Source of the DNA: an uncultured Erysipelotrichaceae bacterium
GTDB lineage: Bacteria; Bacillota_I; Bacilli_A; RF39; UBA660
Reading direction: 5' to 3'
Length of the DNA stretch: 13,407 bases
Assembly: GCA_902803685.1 (NCBI GenBank)
Contig: CADCQR010000129.1
Location: forward strand, 1 to 13,407
Shown: positions 1-7,584 of the stretch, piece after piece
Numbering within the stretch: the stretch's first letter is position 1
How the letters are laid out: the number at the start of each line of letters is the position of its first letter
Position numbers and translations under genes: made by a program
The notes under the pieces: generated by a model
Database searches by the model: none
What the model saw: only the letters and a program-made list of their open reading frames with translations
What the model was told of the DNA's origin: nothing

Positions 1-68
1 TTTATAAAATACTTACACTTTTAGACAAAGACAAAATAATAGAGTTCGTAAAGGACTCTAAAATATAA
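1..68 (+). CDS. 3' end of an unidentified upstream gene (partial)
   Basis: The frame beginning at base 3 is open from the window edge to a TAA at 66-68 and would encode a 21-residue tail, mostly hydrophobic and charged, ending in DSKI. The other two plus frames close within the first 24 bases. The position directly upstream of mutS, in the same direction, fits the end of a preceding gene. The fragment is too short to identify, and a minus-strand gene or non-coding DNA cannot be excluded. Confidence 0.4.
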   Translation, partial: YKILTLLDKDKIIEFVKDSKI

Positions 69-78
69 TGTTTATGAT

Positions 79-93
79 TTTATCCTGGATAAA
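79..93. repeat. 15-bp perfect palindrome upstream of mutS
   Basis: TTTATCC and GGATAAA (7 bp each) flank a single central T. It lies just upstream of the predicted mutS promoter. No T-tract follows, so it is not a terminator. Its size and symmetry resemble a binding site for a dimeric regulator, but nothing identifies one and no second copy was noticed in the window. Confidence 0.4.
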
Positions 94-107
94 TTAAGAT
101 ATTTCTT

Positions 108-146
108 TTGTTATATCTAAAATTTTGTTATAATAACGAAGTGGTG
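108..146 (+). promoter_or_regulatory. Promoter and start-proximal RBS of mutS
   Basis: There is an extended -10 box, TGT plus TATAAT (126-134), with a poor -35 candidate TTGTTA at 108-113 only 15 nt away. Transcription would begin near 141, at the GTGGTGG that serves as Shine-Dalgarno, 6 nt before the ATG at 153. The leader would then be only about 12 nt. Confidence 0.5.
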
Positions 147-152
147 GTAAAA

Positions 153-2705
153 ATGAAGCGTAGTGAAGTAGATAGAACAAAACTAAGTCCAATGATGCAA
201 CAATATATGGAGATAAAAGATCAATATGAAGATAGTATTATTTTTTTTCGTTTAGGGGACTTTTATGAAATGTTCTTTGATGACGCTATTTTAGTATCAA
301 GACTTTTAGAGTTAACTTTAACAGGAAAACAAGCTGGTTTAGAAGAACGCGTTCCAATGTGTGGGATACCACATCATGCTTATGCTACATATGTTGATGA
401 ATTAATTGACAAAGGGTATAAAGTAGCAATCTGTGAGCAATTAGAAGATCCGAAAGAAACTAAGGGTATGGTCAAACGTGATGTTATACAAGTAGTCACA
501 AAAGGAACTAGAATTGATTCTAATATTGATAGTAAAAACAATAATTTCATTGCCAATATCTATGCATTTTCATACTGTTTTGGCTTGAGCTATATTGATA
601 TATCTACTGGAGAAGTAAATTGTACATTAATTGAAGGTGAAAATGACAAGGTAATTAAAGAAATAACTCGCCATAATGTTAGAGAAGTTATAGTTAATGA
701 TGAAATAGACAGGGAAATAGTTGATAGACTTCGTACACAATACGAAATATTAGTTACTATTACTAAACAAGAATTAGATGACAAAAATTATGAATATATA
801 TATAAAAACATTGAGGATGTTCGGTTAGTAAAGACATTAAAACATCTCTTATTCTATATAATAGATGCTAAAAAAGGAGATATGCATCATCTTCAATGTG
901 CTAATATAATAAAAGACCGAGAATATCTAGAGTTTGATGTTAATACAAAGAAAAATCTAGAGTTAGTTGAGACGCTTAGAAATAGAGAAAGACAATACTC
1001 ATTACTATGGTTATTAGATAAATGTAAAACGGCTATGGGTTCCCGCTTCTTAAAAAGAAATATAGAAAATCCTTTAACAGATAAAAATGCAATTGAAAGA
1101 CGATATGATTTTTGTTCTAAACTTTCAACAGAATTTATTTTAAGAGATGATTTAATAAAAGAATTAGTAAACGTTTATGATCTTGAAAGATTATGTGGAA
1201 GAATTACATATGGTAATTTAAATGCGAAGGATTTACTTCAATTAAAGAGTTCTATAAAGGCGTTACCAAGAATAAAAGAAATTCTAGAGTCTTTGGGTTT
1301 TGATAAAAAAATCGAAACTTTTGATGAATTATATTCTTTACTTGAAAGATCTATTTTAGAAGATGCTCCTTTTACTCTTCATGAAGGACGTTTGATAAAA
1401 GCTGGATATAGTGCCGAATTAGATGAATTAAAAAGTATAAGTAGCGGTTCAAAAGACTTTATATTAAAATTAGAACAAGAAGAAAGAGAACGTACTGGTA
1501 TTAAGAATTTGAAAGTAGGCTTTAATAAAGTATTTGGTTATTTTATTGAAGTAAGTAAAAGTCAAATTCCTCTTGTAAAGGAAGAATTTGGTTATGATAG
1601 GAAGCAAACATTAGCTAATTGTGAAAGATATATTACTAAAGAATTAAAAGAAAAAGAAAACATCATACTGGGTGCTGAAGAAAAGATAATTTCTCTAGAA
1701 TATAAATTGTTTATGGATATTAGAGAAGTCGTCAAAAGATATGTTTCAAAGCTCCAGCGAGTAGCTAGAATAATATCGGAAGTCGATATGTTACAATCTT
1801 TTTCCATTATTTCTGATAATTATAAATTTGTTCGACCACAACTGACAACAGACCGTACAATTAAAATGATTGATTGTCGTCACCCTGTAGTAGAGCAGGT
1901 AATGAAAGATAAATATATTCCAAATGATATTATTATGGATAAGACTACAGATATTTTATTAATAACTGGTCCAAATATGGCTGGAAAGTCAACATATATG
2001 CGACAATGCGCAATTACAGTAATTATGGCTCAGATAGGTTGCTTTGTGCCATGCAAGAGCTGTGTGATGCCAATATTTGATAAGATATTTACACGTATTG
2101 GAGCTAGCGATGATTTAGTATCTGGCGAATCTACATTTATGGTGGAAATGAAGGAAGCAAATTTTGCTATATCCGAAGCTACTGAAAACTCATTAATACT
2201 ATTCGATGAGCTTGGAAGGGGTACTGCTACCTATGATGGTATGAGCTTGGCTCAATCAATTCTAGAATATATTCACGATAAAATAAAAGCCAAGACTATG
2301 TTTTCAACACATTACCATGAGCTTACGGTCTTAGAAAAAGATTTAAAGCATCTAAAAAATGTTCATGTTTCTGCAACAGAGGAAAATGGAAGAGTGACTT
2401 TTTTACATAAAGTAAAAGTTGGTGCCGTAGATAAGTCTTATGGTATTCACGTAGCTAGTTTAGCTCATTTACCAGAGTCTTTAATAAAAAGAGCTGACGA
2501 AATATTAAGTGTATATGAAAAGAAAAGTATAAAAAAAGAGACGTTCACTCAAACATCACTATTTGAATTAACAGAAGAGGAGGCAACTCCAAAAGTTGAT
2601 CCTTTAGTTGAAAAGTTAAAAGAACTTAATCCATTAGAGATGACACCAATGGAAGCATTGAGCTGTTTATATCAGCTAAATAAGGAAGCTAAAAATAAAA
2701 AATAG
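153..2705 (+). CDS. mutS: DNA mismatch repair protein MutS
   Basis: This is the 850-residue mismatch-recognition ATPase. It slides on DNA as a dimer, inserts a Phe at mispaired bases and recruits MutL. The N-terminal mismatch-binding domain has the Phe-x-Glu motif in GDFYEMF. The C-terminal ABC-type ATPase shows Walker A GPNMAGKS (606-613), Walker B ending in D685-E686 (LFDELGRG) and the downstream STHYHEL. Length is normal for MutS1. I chose the ATG at 153 over an in-frame TTG at 108 because GTGGTGG precedes it by 6 nt, and because the extra 15 residues are not MutS-like and would overlap the -10 box. mutL, a common neighbour, does not follow; a minus-strand gene does. Identification is secure. 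Confidence 0.98.
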   Translation: MKRSEVDRTKLSPMMQQYMEIKDQYEDSIIFFRLGDFYEMFFDDAILVSRLLELTLTGKQAGLEERVPMCGIPHHAYATYVDELIDKGYKVAICEQLEDPKETKGMVKRDVIQVVTKGTRIDSNIDSKNNNFIANIYAFSYCFGLSYIDISTGEVNCTLIEGENDKVIKEITRHNVREVIVNDEIDREIVDRLRTQYEILVTITKQELDDKNYEYIYKNIEDVRLVKTLKHLLFYIIDAKKGDMHHLQCANIIKDREYLEFDVNTKKNLELVETLRNRERQYSLLWLLDKCKTAMGSRFLKRNIENPLTDKNAIERRYDFCSKLSTEFILRDDLIKELVNVYDLERLCGRITYGNLNAKDLLQLKSSIKALPRIKEILESLGFDKKIETFDELYSLLERSILEDAPFTLHEGRLIKAGYSAELDELKSISSGSKDFILKLEQEERERTGIKNLKVGFNKVFGYFIEVSKSQIPLVKEEFGYDRKQTLANCERYITKELKEKENIILGAEEKIISLEYKLFMDIREVVKRYVSKLQRVARIISEVDMLQSFSIISDNYKFVRPQLTTDRTIKMIDCRHPVVEQVMKDKYIPNDIIMDKTTDILLITGPNMAGKSTYMRQCAITVIMAQIGCFVPCKSCVMPIFDKIFTRIGASDDLVSGESTFMVEMKEANFAISEATENSLILFDELGRGTATYDGMSLAQSILEYIHDKIKAKTMFSTHYHELTVLEKDLKHLKNVHVSATEENGRVTFLHKVKVGAVDKSYGIHVASLAHLPESLIKRADEILSVYEKKSIKKETFTQTSLFELTEEEATPKVDPLVEKLKELNPLEMTPMEALSCLYQLNKEAKNKK

Positions 2706-2714
2706 TTCACAAAA

Positions 2715-2734
2715 AAAGAGCGTTATTGCTCTTT
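2715..2734 (-). terminator. Intrinsic terminator of the zinc-ribbon gene, possibly bidirectional
   Basis: AAAGAGC and GCTCTTT form a 7-bp stem with a 6-nt loop. Read on the minus strand, the stem runs into seven T residues (2717-2711), an efficient terminator. On the plus strand only three T residues follow, so it may end mutS transcription less well. The loop contains the stop codon of the minus-strand gene (2723-2725). Confidence 0.75.
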
Positions 2735-3049
2735 CCCACAACTCTTACAAAATATAGAGTCACTATCTATTTTCTTTCCACAGTATTTACAATATGTATC
2801 AGACTCATCGGTTAATCCCTTTTTGATGGCTCGCACTGTCATTTCTACACTTTCTTGACTAATTTCTGCTTGAGTCTTGTTAATTGCGGTTAAATCATCT
2901 TTAGATTCATCAATAAATTTCCTATATGCTTTTACTCTTCTATGTAACCATTTATTTTGTGCTTTTGGACTAAAAACAAGCGCAAGAGAAATTAAAACTA
3001 TAATAACAGATGTACCAAAGATAAACAATCCAAATACAACAACAGCCAT
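2723..3049 (-). CDS. Small membrane-anchored zinc-ribbon protein, function unknown
   Basis: This 108-residue protein has three visible parts. A hydrophobic segment at residues 3-26 is probably one membrane helix. A charged, Lys/Arg/Glu-rich helical stretch follows at about 30-80. A C-terminal zinc ribbon has four cysteines as CxxC-x10-CxxC (C87, C90, C101, C104). The short C-terminal ribbon with GKKI and CGKEQ resembles the zinc_ribbon_2-type tails found on many membrane proteins of low-GC bacteria, which gives no specific function. The gene is transcribed alone, convergent with mutS and divergent from nusB. A GGATGAG ribosome site lies upstream of the ATG. I do not recognise a characterised family. 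Confidence 0.8.
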   Translation of the reverse strand: MAVVVFGLFIFGTSVIIVLISLALVFSPKAQNKWLHRRVKAYRKFIDESKDDLTAINKTQAEISQESVEMTVRAIKKGLTDESDTYCKYCGKKIDSDSIFCKSCGKEQ

Positions 3050-3073
3050 ATAGTTCTCATCCTTTCTAAATTT

Positions 3074-3109
3074 ACAAACATATTATAACATATTTGTATG
3101 TTTTTTCAA
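3074..3109 (-). promoter_or_regulatory. Promoter of the zinc-ribbon gene, within an imperfect palindrome
   Basis: On the minus strand, TTGAAA (3109-3104) is followed after 16 nt by an extended -10, TGT plus TATAAT (3090-3082). The -10 is the centre of a 24-nt imperfect palindrome (3074-3097, half-sites beginning ACAAA). This could be an operator or simply an AT-rich coincidence. Confidence 0.6.
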
Positions 3110-3191
3110 TGACGCGAGGTATAATGTGCTTTACCAAAATAGACTTAGTCAACTGGAGATATATTTTAATATTTAAAAAACTGCAATTATA

Positions 3192-3210
3192 TGCTAAAAT
3201 TAATGAGGTG
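3192..3210 (+). promoter_or_regulatory. Extended -10 and GGTG ribosome site of nusB
   Basis: TGC plus TAAAAT (3192-3200) is an extended -10 without a good -35. Six bases later comes GGTG (3207-3210), then six bases and the ATG at 3217. The expected transcription start is about 3207, so the leader would be about 10 nt and begin with the Shine-Dalgarno. Confidence 0.55.
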
Positions 3211-3216
3211 ATATTA

Positions 3217-3618
3217 ATGAAAAACAGAAGTGAATTACGAGAAATAATAATGAAAGTAATTTATCAAGTTAATTTACTAGACGAAGCAAAATTAGATTAT
3301 GATATAGAAACTTTAATAAAAGAACAATTAGAAATTAAAAATGATTTTGTAGAAGATTGTGTTAATGGAATAATTCAAAATAAGGAGAAAATATATGAAT
3401 TAGCTAATAAGTATCTGAGTGATTGGACTATGGATAGATTGAACAAAGTTGATCAGGCTATTATCGCTTTAGGTATTTATGAATTGATGTATACTGATAT
3501 TCCAAGTATAGTGGCAATCAACGAGGCAATTATTTTATCTAAAAAATATTCGGATGAAGCGGTTACTAGAATGATTAATGGTATATTAGATAAAATTTAT
3601 CATGAAGAAGAGAAATAA
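3217..3618 (+). CDS. nusB: Transcription antitermination factor NusB
   Basis: A 133-residue all-helical RNA-binding protein. It pairs with S10 (NusE) on boxA RNA to keep RNA polymerase elongating through rRNA operons. Family signatures visible are the N-terminal SELREIIMKVIYQ, the central LSDWTMDRLNKVDQAIIALGIYELMY and the C-terminal VAINEAIILSKKYSDE followed by MINGILDKI. The length is typical. An upstream in-frame extension to 3094 is open but covers the promoter region and is not NusB-like, so I use the ATG at 3217, preceded by GGTG. It is the first gene of an operon with xseA (36-nt gap) and xseB, a common Bacillota arrangement. Confidence 0.96.
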   Translation: MKNRSELREIIMKVIYQVNLLDEAKLDYDIETLIKEQLEIKNDFVEDCVNGIIQNKEKIYELANKYLSDWTMDRLNKVDQAIIALGIYELMYTDIPSIVAINEAIILSKKYSDEAVTRMINGILDKIYHEEEK

Positions 3619-3654
3619 TGCTAAGTCTTTATTTCTTTATTTTTAGGAGGAATT

Positions 3655-5043
3655 ATGCAAGATAAATATATCAGTATTTCACAACTAACTAGATATATTA
3701 AATACAAATTTGATAATGATGTACATTTACAAGAAGTATTTATAAAAGGTGAAATATCTAATTTTAAAGCACATTCTCGAGGTCATTATTATTTTACATT
3801 GAAGGATGAAACTAGCAGAATAAATGCCGTTATGTTCTCAGCAGCTACAAAGAATCTAAAATTTTTACCCCAAGATGGTATGAAAGTATTAGTTACTGGC
3901 AAGATTAGTGTTTTTGAAGCTAATGGTGGCTATCAGATTTATATTAGTGATATGCTTGAAGATGGGGTAGGAAATTTGTATATAGCTTTTGAGCAGCTAA
4001 AAAAGAAACTAGAGCTTGAGGGCTTATTTAGAACAGAAGTAAAAAAGAAAATTCCAAAGATTCCAAATAGAATAGGCGTAGTAACGGCGCCAACTGGTGC
4101 TGCCATAAGAGATATAATTTCAACAATTAAACGAAGGTGGCCACTATGCGAAATTCTAGTATTTCCGGCATTAGTACAAGGAGAACTAGCCGCAGCTGAT
4201 ATTGTTAAGCAAATAAAAAATGCTCAAAATTATGATATTGATACATTAATTGTTGGAAGAGGTGGCGGAAGCATTGAGGATTTGTGGCCATTTAATGAAG
4301 AAATAGTCGCTAGAGAAATATATGCATGTAATATTCCTGTTATATCAGCAGTTGGTCATGAAATAGATTTTACTATTTCTGATTTTGTTGCCGACTTGAG
4401 GGCACCTACTCCAACAGGGGCAGCAGAGATGGCAGTACCACAGATGAGTGATGTTAAAACATATTTAAACCAGCTAAAAATAAGAATTAACAAATATATA
4501 ACAAATACATTAGATATAAATCATCAAAAACTTAATTCAATAAAGAATAAATATATATTTACTAATCCATTAGTAATTTACCAAACAAAAGAAATGATAT
4601 TTGATACCATACTAGATAAATTAAAGTTTAATATGACAAATATTTTAACCCTTAATAATAAAAAGATGCAAAATATAAAAACAAGTTATATATTTACAAA
4701 TCCAGAATTTATCTATAAAGATAAAAAAAATAAATTAAATGATTTAAAATATAGGTTACAATATGCTTTGAAAGAAATTATAAATGAAAAGGAAAAAGTT
4801 TTAATAAAAGTAAAAAGTTCATACATAATTCAAAATCCATATAAAATATTAGATAATAAATCAAATAAATTATTAAATTTAATAGCTAAATTAGAACCAA
4901 TGAGCCCGCTTAATACATTAAGAAGGGGATTTGGAATAGTTAGAAAAGATAATAAAATAGTTACAAGTATAAAAGATATAAATAAAAATGATTATCTGGA
5001 AGTGGAATTAAAAGATGGAAAGATTAATGTAAATGTTTTATAA
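3655..5043 (+). CDS. xseA: Exodeoxyribonuclease VII large subunit XseA
   Basis: This is the 462-residue catalytic subunit of exonuclease VII, which degrades single-stranded DNA from both ends to short oligonucleotides. The N-terminal OB-fold (about 1-100) binds ssDNA. The catalytic domain shows GVVTAPTGAAIRDI, GRGGGSIEDLW (from G201) and GHEIDFT (H235, D238), followed by ADLRAPTPTGAAE. The C-terminal third is a long lysine-rich helical region with a 45-residue repeat, where XseB subunits are expected to attach, and ends with the conserved MSPLNTLRRGFGIV. A strong AGGAGGA site precedes the ATG. It is the middle gene of nusB-xseA-xseB. Identification is secure. Confidence 0.97.
   Translation: MQDKYISISQLTRYIKYKFDNDVHLQEVFIKGEISNFKAHSRGHYYFTLKDETSRINAVMFSAATKNLKFLPQDGMKVLVTGKISVFEANGGYQIYISDMLEDGVGNLYIAFEQLKKKLELEGLFRTEVKKKIPKIPNRIGVVTAPTGAAIRDIISTIKRRWPLCEILVFPALVQGELAAADIVKQIKNAQNYDIDTLIVGRGGGSIEDLWPFNEEIVAREIYACNIPVISAVGHEIDFTISDFVADLRAPTPTGAAEMAVPQMSDVKTYLNQLKIRINKYITNTLDINHQKLNSIKNKYIFTNPLVIYQTKEMIFDTILDKLKFNMTNILTLNNKKMQNIKTSYIFTNPEFIYKDKKNKLNDLKYRLQYALKEIINEKEKVLIKVKSSYIIQNPYKILDNKSNKLLNLIAKLEPMSPLNTLRRGFGIVRKDNKIVTSIKDINKNDYLEVELKDGKINVNVL
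4543..4812 (+). repeat. Two 45-codon repeats in the XseA helical arm
   Basis: Residues 297-341 and 342-386 align end to end without gaps. Each begins with a variant of K-x-x-YIFTNP-x-x-IY followed by a charged helix. A third partial copy starts at 387 (SSYIIQNPYKIL). The repeats probably form successive helical hairpins or coiled-coil turns that bind small XseB subunits. Confidence 0.7.
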
Positions 5044-5073
5044 AGAATATTTATAAATGTTAGGAGAAAGAAA

Positions 5074-5304
5074 ATGAATAAAGAAAAAAAAGAAGCTTCA
5101 TTTGAAGAAAATTTAGAGAAATTGGAGAACATAGTAAAAAAACTTGAAGGCGGAGAAGTGCCGTTAGATGACGCTATAGCCGAGTTTACACTAGCAATGC
5201 AACTTGCTAAATCATGTGATGAAAAGTTAAAAAATGCTGAAGAGTCAATTGCTAAATTAGTAAATGAAAATGGTACCATCGATAATTTTGAAGTTAGTGA
5301 ATAG
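5074..5304 (+). CDS. xseB: Exodeoxyribonuclease VII small subunit XseB
   Basis: A 76-residue subunit that forms a helical hairpin and assembles in several copies on the XseA arm to give active exonuclease VII. The family core is clear: SFEENLEKLENIVKKLEGGE, the LDDAIAEF segment, then a C-terminal helix with KSCDEKLKNAEE. Length is normal for the family. AGGAG at 5062-5066 precedes the ATG, and 30 nt separate it from xseA, so the two are co-transcribed. Confidence 0.96.
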   Translation: MNKEKKEASFEENLEKLENIVKKLEGGEVPLDDAIAEFTLAMQLAKSCDEKLKNAEESIAKLVNENGTIDNFEVSE

Positions 5305-5318
5305 AATGCTAACTTTTT
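5291..5318 (+). terminator. Probable weak terminator of the nusB-xseA-xseB operon
   Basis: AAGTTAG (5291-5297) can pair with CTAACTT (5309-5315), followed by a short T run to 5318. The 11-nt loop contains the xseB stop codon. The stem is AT-rich, so termination may be partial. Confidence 0.45.
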
Positions 5319-5351
5319 AATTTGTAATTTACATTAAAATTATCTAAAACA

Positions 5352-5391
5352 TTGATAATATATATAAAAATTTGCTATACTGTTTTTGGTG
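5352..5391 (+). promoter_or_regulatory. Promoter and GGTG ribosome site of the 5398 gene
   Basis: TTGATA (5352-5357), an 18-nt spacer, then the extended -10 TGC plus TATACT (5373-5381). Six bases later is GGTG (5388-5391), then six bases and the ATG at 5398. Transcription is predicted to start at about 5388, on the Shine-Dalgarno itself. Confidence 0.65.
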
Positions 5392-5397
5392 ATATAT

Positions 5398-6300
5398 ATG
5401 CAGCAATTTAAAAATGGTCTTTTAGGCTTGGCTGTAGGCGAAGCCATGGGCTTGCCATTAATTAATATGTCAAGAGAAAAATTGTTGGCAAAGCCTGTAA
5501 CTGAAATGACTAGCGGTGGAGAGCTTGATGTAAAAAAAGGTACATGGGGATTAACCACAGAAATCACACTAGCTATAAGAGAAACGCTTTTAAAACACGA
5601 AGGTTTAAAGAAAACGTCGTTTTTTAAGAGACTTGTTGAAGTAGACAGTGGCTCATATTCAATAGATAAAACAATCTTTTCTTTAGATATAGTTACAGAA
5701 AGGGCTATCAAGAATTATAAAGATGGCATGGATATAGATAATTGTGGTCTTATCAATACTGAAGAAAATAGTATAGGTGCATTAATTATGATGTATCCGG
5801 TCGCTTTTTTTGCCTACGAAAAGAAACTAAAAGAAAAGGATATTTATATTCTAGTAAAAGATATTGTTGAATTAACACATAAACATGAAATAAATGTCAT
5901 AGGCTGTTACATTTATACAATGTATTTAATATTTCTATTAAGAGGTAAAGATAAATATGCATCGCTTAGTATGCTTCAATGCTGTGATTTTTCTTTCTTT
6001 ACCGAAGATAATTTACAACTATACAGTAGAATTTTAAAAGATTCACTCAAAAATATAAAAGTTGATACAATAAGTACTACAGGAGATATAGCACCAACTG
6101 TTGAAGCAATATTGTATATATTAATTAATAGTAATAATTATAAACAAAGTATTCTAGGGGCTATTAACTTAGGTGGTCAAACTAACATAATATCAGCTTT
6201 AGTTGGTTGTATGGCGGGAATCATATACAAAGAAGAAGGTATTCCTGATGAGTGGCTAAAGGGGTTGAGAGGAAAAGATATACTTGATAAGTTTGTATAA
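5398..6300 (+). CDS. ADP-ribosylglycohydrolase-fold protein, probably catalytically degenerate
   Basis: This 300-residue protein has the overall pattern of the DraG/ARH family, all-helical enzymes that remove ADP-ribose from proteins or small molecules using two Mg2+ ions. Visible family landmarks are the N-terminal FKNGLLGLAVGEAMGLP, a WGLTTE element at 50-55, a MYPVAF core helix, and the C-terminal INLGGQTN-IISALVGCMAGI (from about 256). The metal-binding motifs differ. The usual T-D-D is TTE (53-55), and the usual GGD-x-DT is GGQTNI (259-264), so the acidic ligands appear replaced. It may be a pseudoenzyme, a binding protein or an enzyme with altered chemistry. I use the ATG at 5398; an in-frame TTG at 5386 would overlap the ribosome site. 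It appears to be transcribed alone. Confidence 0.75.
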   Translation: MQQFKNGLLGLAVGEAMGLPLINMSREKLLAKPVTEMTSGGELDVKKGTWGLTTEITLAIRETLLKHEGLKKTSFFKRLVEVDSGSYSIDKTIFSLDIVTERAIKNYKDGMDIDNCGLINTEENSIGALIMMYPVAFFAYEKKLKEKDIYILVKDIVELTHKHEINVIGCYIYTMYLIFLLRGKDKYASLSMLQCCDFSFFTEDNLQLYSRILKDSLKNIKVDTISTTGDIAPTVEAILYILINSNNYKQSILGAINLGGQTNIISALVGCMAGIIYKEEGIPDEWLKGLRGKDILDKFV

Positions 6301-6321
6301 AACGATTTAAGTAGCAAAGCA

Positions 6322-6350
6322 TTGACAAAATCGGTATTTTATGATAGAAT
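6322..6350 (+). promoter_or_regulatory. Promoter of the first Mn2+ riboswitch unit
   Basis: A consensus TTGACA (6322-6327), a 17-nt spacer and the extended -10 TGA plus TAGAAT (6342-6350) make this the best housekeeping promoter in the window. Transcription should start near 6357, just before the aptamer. Confidence 0.8.
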
Positions 6351-6356
6351 TAGTAG

Positions 6357-6457
6357 CATGAAAGGGAGTAGTTCCCGTGATAATGGATTTTAGTTCGTCA
6401 ACACAATACTGTAGGTATTCGGACTAAAAAATAAGAGATTATTGAACAAGACTTTCA
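6357..6457 (+). promoter_or_regulatory. yybP-ykoY (Mn2+) riboswitch aptamer, copy 1
   Basis: The order of elements matches the yybP-ykoY class, a known Mn2+ sensor. P1 pairs TGAAAG (6359-6364) with CTTTCA (6452-6457). The L1 sequence GGGAGTAG follows. P2 is a short hairpin ending ATGGA. P3 pairs TTTAGTTC with GGACTAAA and carries the conserved CGTCAACAC loop. P4 pairs AATAA with TTATT. The closing segment GAACAAGACTTTC corresponds to AGCAAGAC plus the P1 strand in known members. Both metal-binding loops (L1 and the CGTCAA loop) are intact. The P1 3' strand overlaps the terminator, so ligand binding should permit transcription of the 6516 gene. Confidence 0.9.
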
Positions 6458-6485
6458 CATAATATATGTTATAGTCTTGTTTTTT
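6445..6485 (+). terminator. Riboswitch-controlled terminator, copy 1
   Basis: AACAAGACT (6445-6453) pairs with AGTCTTGTT (6473-6481), with an inner ACAT/ATGT helix, followed by a T run (6480-6485). Its left arm includes bases needed for the end of the aptamer and P1, so the two structures compete. This is the usual ON-switch arrangement. Confidence 0.85.
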
Positions 6486-6515
6486 AATATATAAATATGA
6501 TTGGGGGAGTTAATT

Positions 6516-7550
6516 ATGACATATTTTACTAATACGTTAAAAGAAATTAGGTCAAGAAGTTGGGTTTCAGATTTAACTGATTGTATTGAAGAAGAAATGC
6601 GTCGCAAGGATTCTTCATTACTTGGATTTTTTTCTAAGCTTCGTAATGCATATACTAGTGACCTGAAAAACAAATGCGATGTATATCAATCAAAGGGAAC
6701 TGAATTATATAGAAAAGCAACATCTATGGATGAACGTATGGAAAAAGTTAAAGGAATGATAAAAGCCGAGGGAATAGATATCTACTTTAATGAAGATGGT
6801 ACTCTAACTGTATATGGTAATGATGGTATTACTAGAGATATGGAACTTAGTTTTGATTGTGCTTCCACTACTGACATTCCTAAGAAAATTGAAGAATTAC
6901 TGGCAAAAATAAATTTAGAACACAGTGATGAGAATTACGTTATACAAGAAACTAAAGCGCAATTAGAAGAGGAGACACGAAGAGCAAACTTTTCTATCAT
7001 AAGACGAAAAGAAAGAAGATCACAGGCAGAAGCAACAAGAATGCATTTACAAAGTTTGGAGGATGAGCATAATAGAACACATGCAAAAATGTATTTAGTA
7101 GAGGCATTATCTTTAGCAATAAATAGGATAAGAACTACAACAAGTAATGGTAAAAGCAATTTATTTGATGAAGCTATCTCTGACTTTAAACAGCAAACTA
7201 AGCTATATAAAAGTAGGGCGGAGGCCCGCCGAGAAGAGGCTAAATATAAAAGCTTAATTAGGCACGTATATAGTGTTGCTGAGGATGAAATGAATGATAC
7301 TTTTAGTCGCCTATGTCAACGTGGAATTGTAAAAAAAGAAGCGCTTGATAAAGTTTGCGATTTGCTCGACAAAGGTACTGATATGACAGATGGAAAAAGT
7401 GCAGAACTATCTTCAGCGTATGAGCGTTTAGATGATTCCGAACGGTTACAACTAAAAGACATGACAAGATGGTTTGTTGAGTCTGTATATAGAAAGAGAA
7501 AAAATAGAATAGCAGCAATTGAAGGAAATAAAACAAGAAAATTAAGTTAA
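6516..7550 (+). CDS. Riboswitch-controlled helical protein of unknown function, paralogue A
   Basis: A 344-residue soluble protein with no signal peptide or membrane helix. The N-terminal part (about 18-85) is helical. A short segment at 85-112 with alternating hydrophobic residues and Gly/Asp turns may be a small beta element. Residues 125-240 are strongly charged, Glu/Lys/Arg-rich and probably coiled coil. The C-terminal region (about 214-330) is best shared with the neighbour at 7742: LFDEAISDF, MNDTFSRLCQRG, DKVCDLLD and WFVESVY. No catalytic motif is apparent. The start is the ATG at 6516 with GGGGGAG 6 nt before it. Transcription passes through the Mn2+ riboswitch, suggesting a role when Mn2+ is high. 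I do not recognise the family. Confidence 0.85.
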   Translation: MTYFTNTLKEIRSRSWVSDLTDCIEEEMRRKDSSLLGFFSKLRNAYTSDLKNKCDVYQSKGTELYRKATSMDERMEKVKGMIKAEGIDIYFNEDGTLTVYGNDGITRDMELSFDCASTTDIPKKIEELLAKINLEHSDENYVIQETKAQLEEETRRANFSIIRRKERRSQAEATRMHLQSLEDEHNRTHAKMYLVEALSLAINRIRTTTSNGKSNLFDEAISDFKQQTKLYKSRAEARREEAKYKSLIRHVYSVAEDEMNDTFSRLCQRGIVKKEALDKVCDLLDKGTDMTDGKSAELSSAYERLDDSERLQLKDMTRWFVESVYRKRKNRIAAIEGNKTRKLS

Positions 7551-7584
7551 TTATAGGTATAAAATTATTTTAGATATATATTAG

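Noticed and set aside
41..59. Hairpin AGAGTTC/GGACTCT as terminator of the upstream gene
   Set aside because: No T-tract follows it, and it lies inside the probable coding end.
108..152. Upstream TTG extension of mutS
   Set aside because: It would overlap the -10 box and lacks a ribosome site; the extra residues are not MutS-like.
3094..3216. 41-residue N-terminal extension of nusB
   Set aside because: The frame is open only by chance over the promoter region; NusB homology begins at the ATG at 3217.
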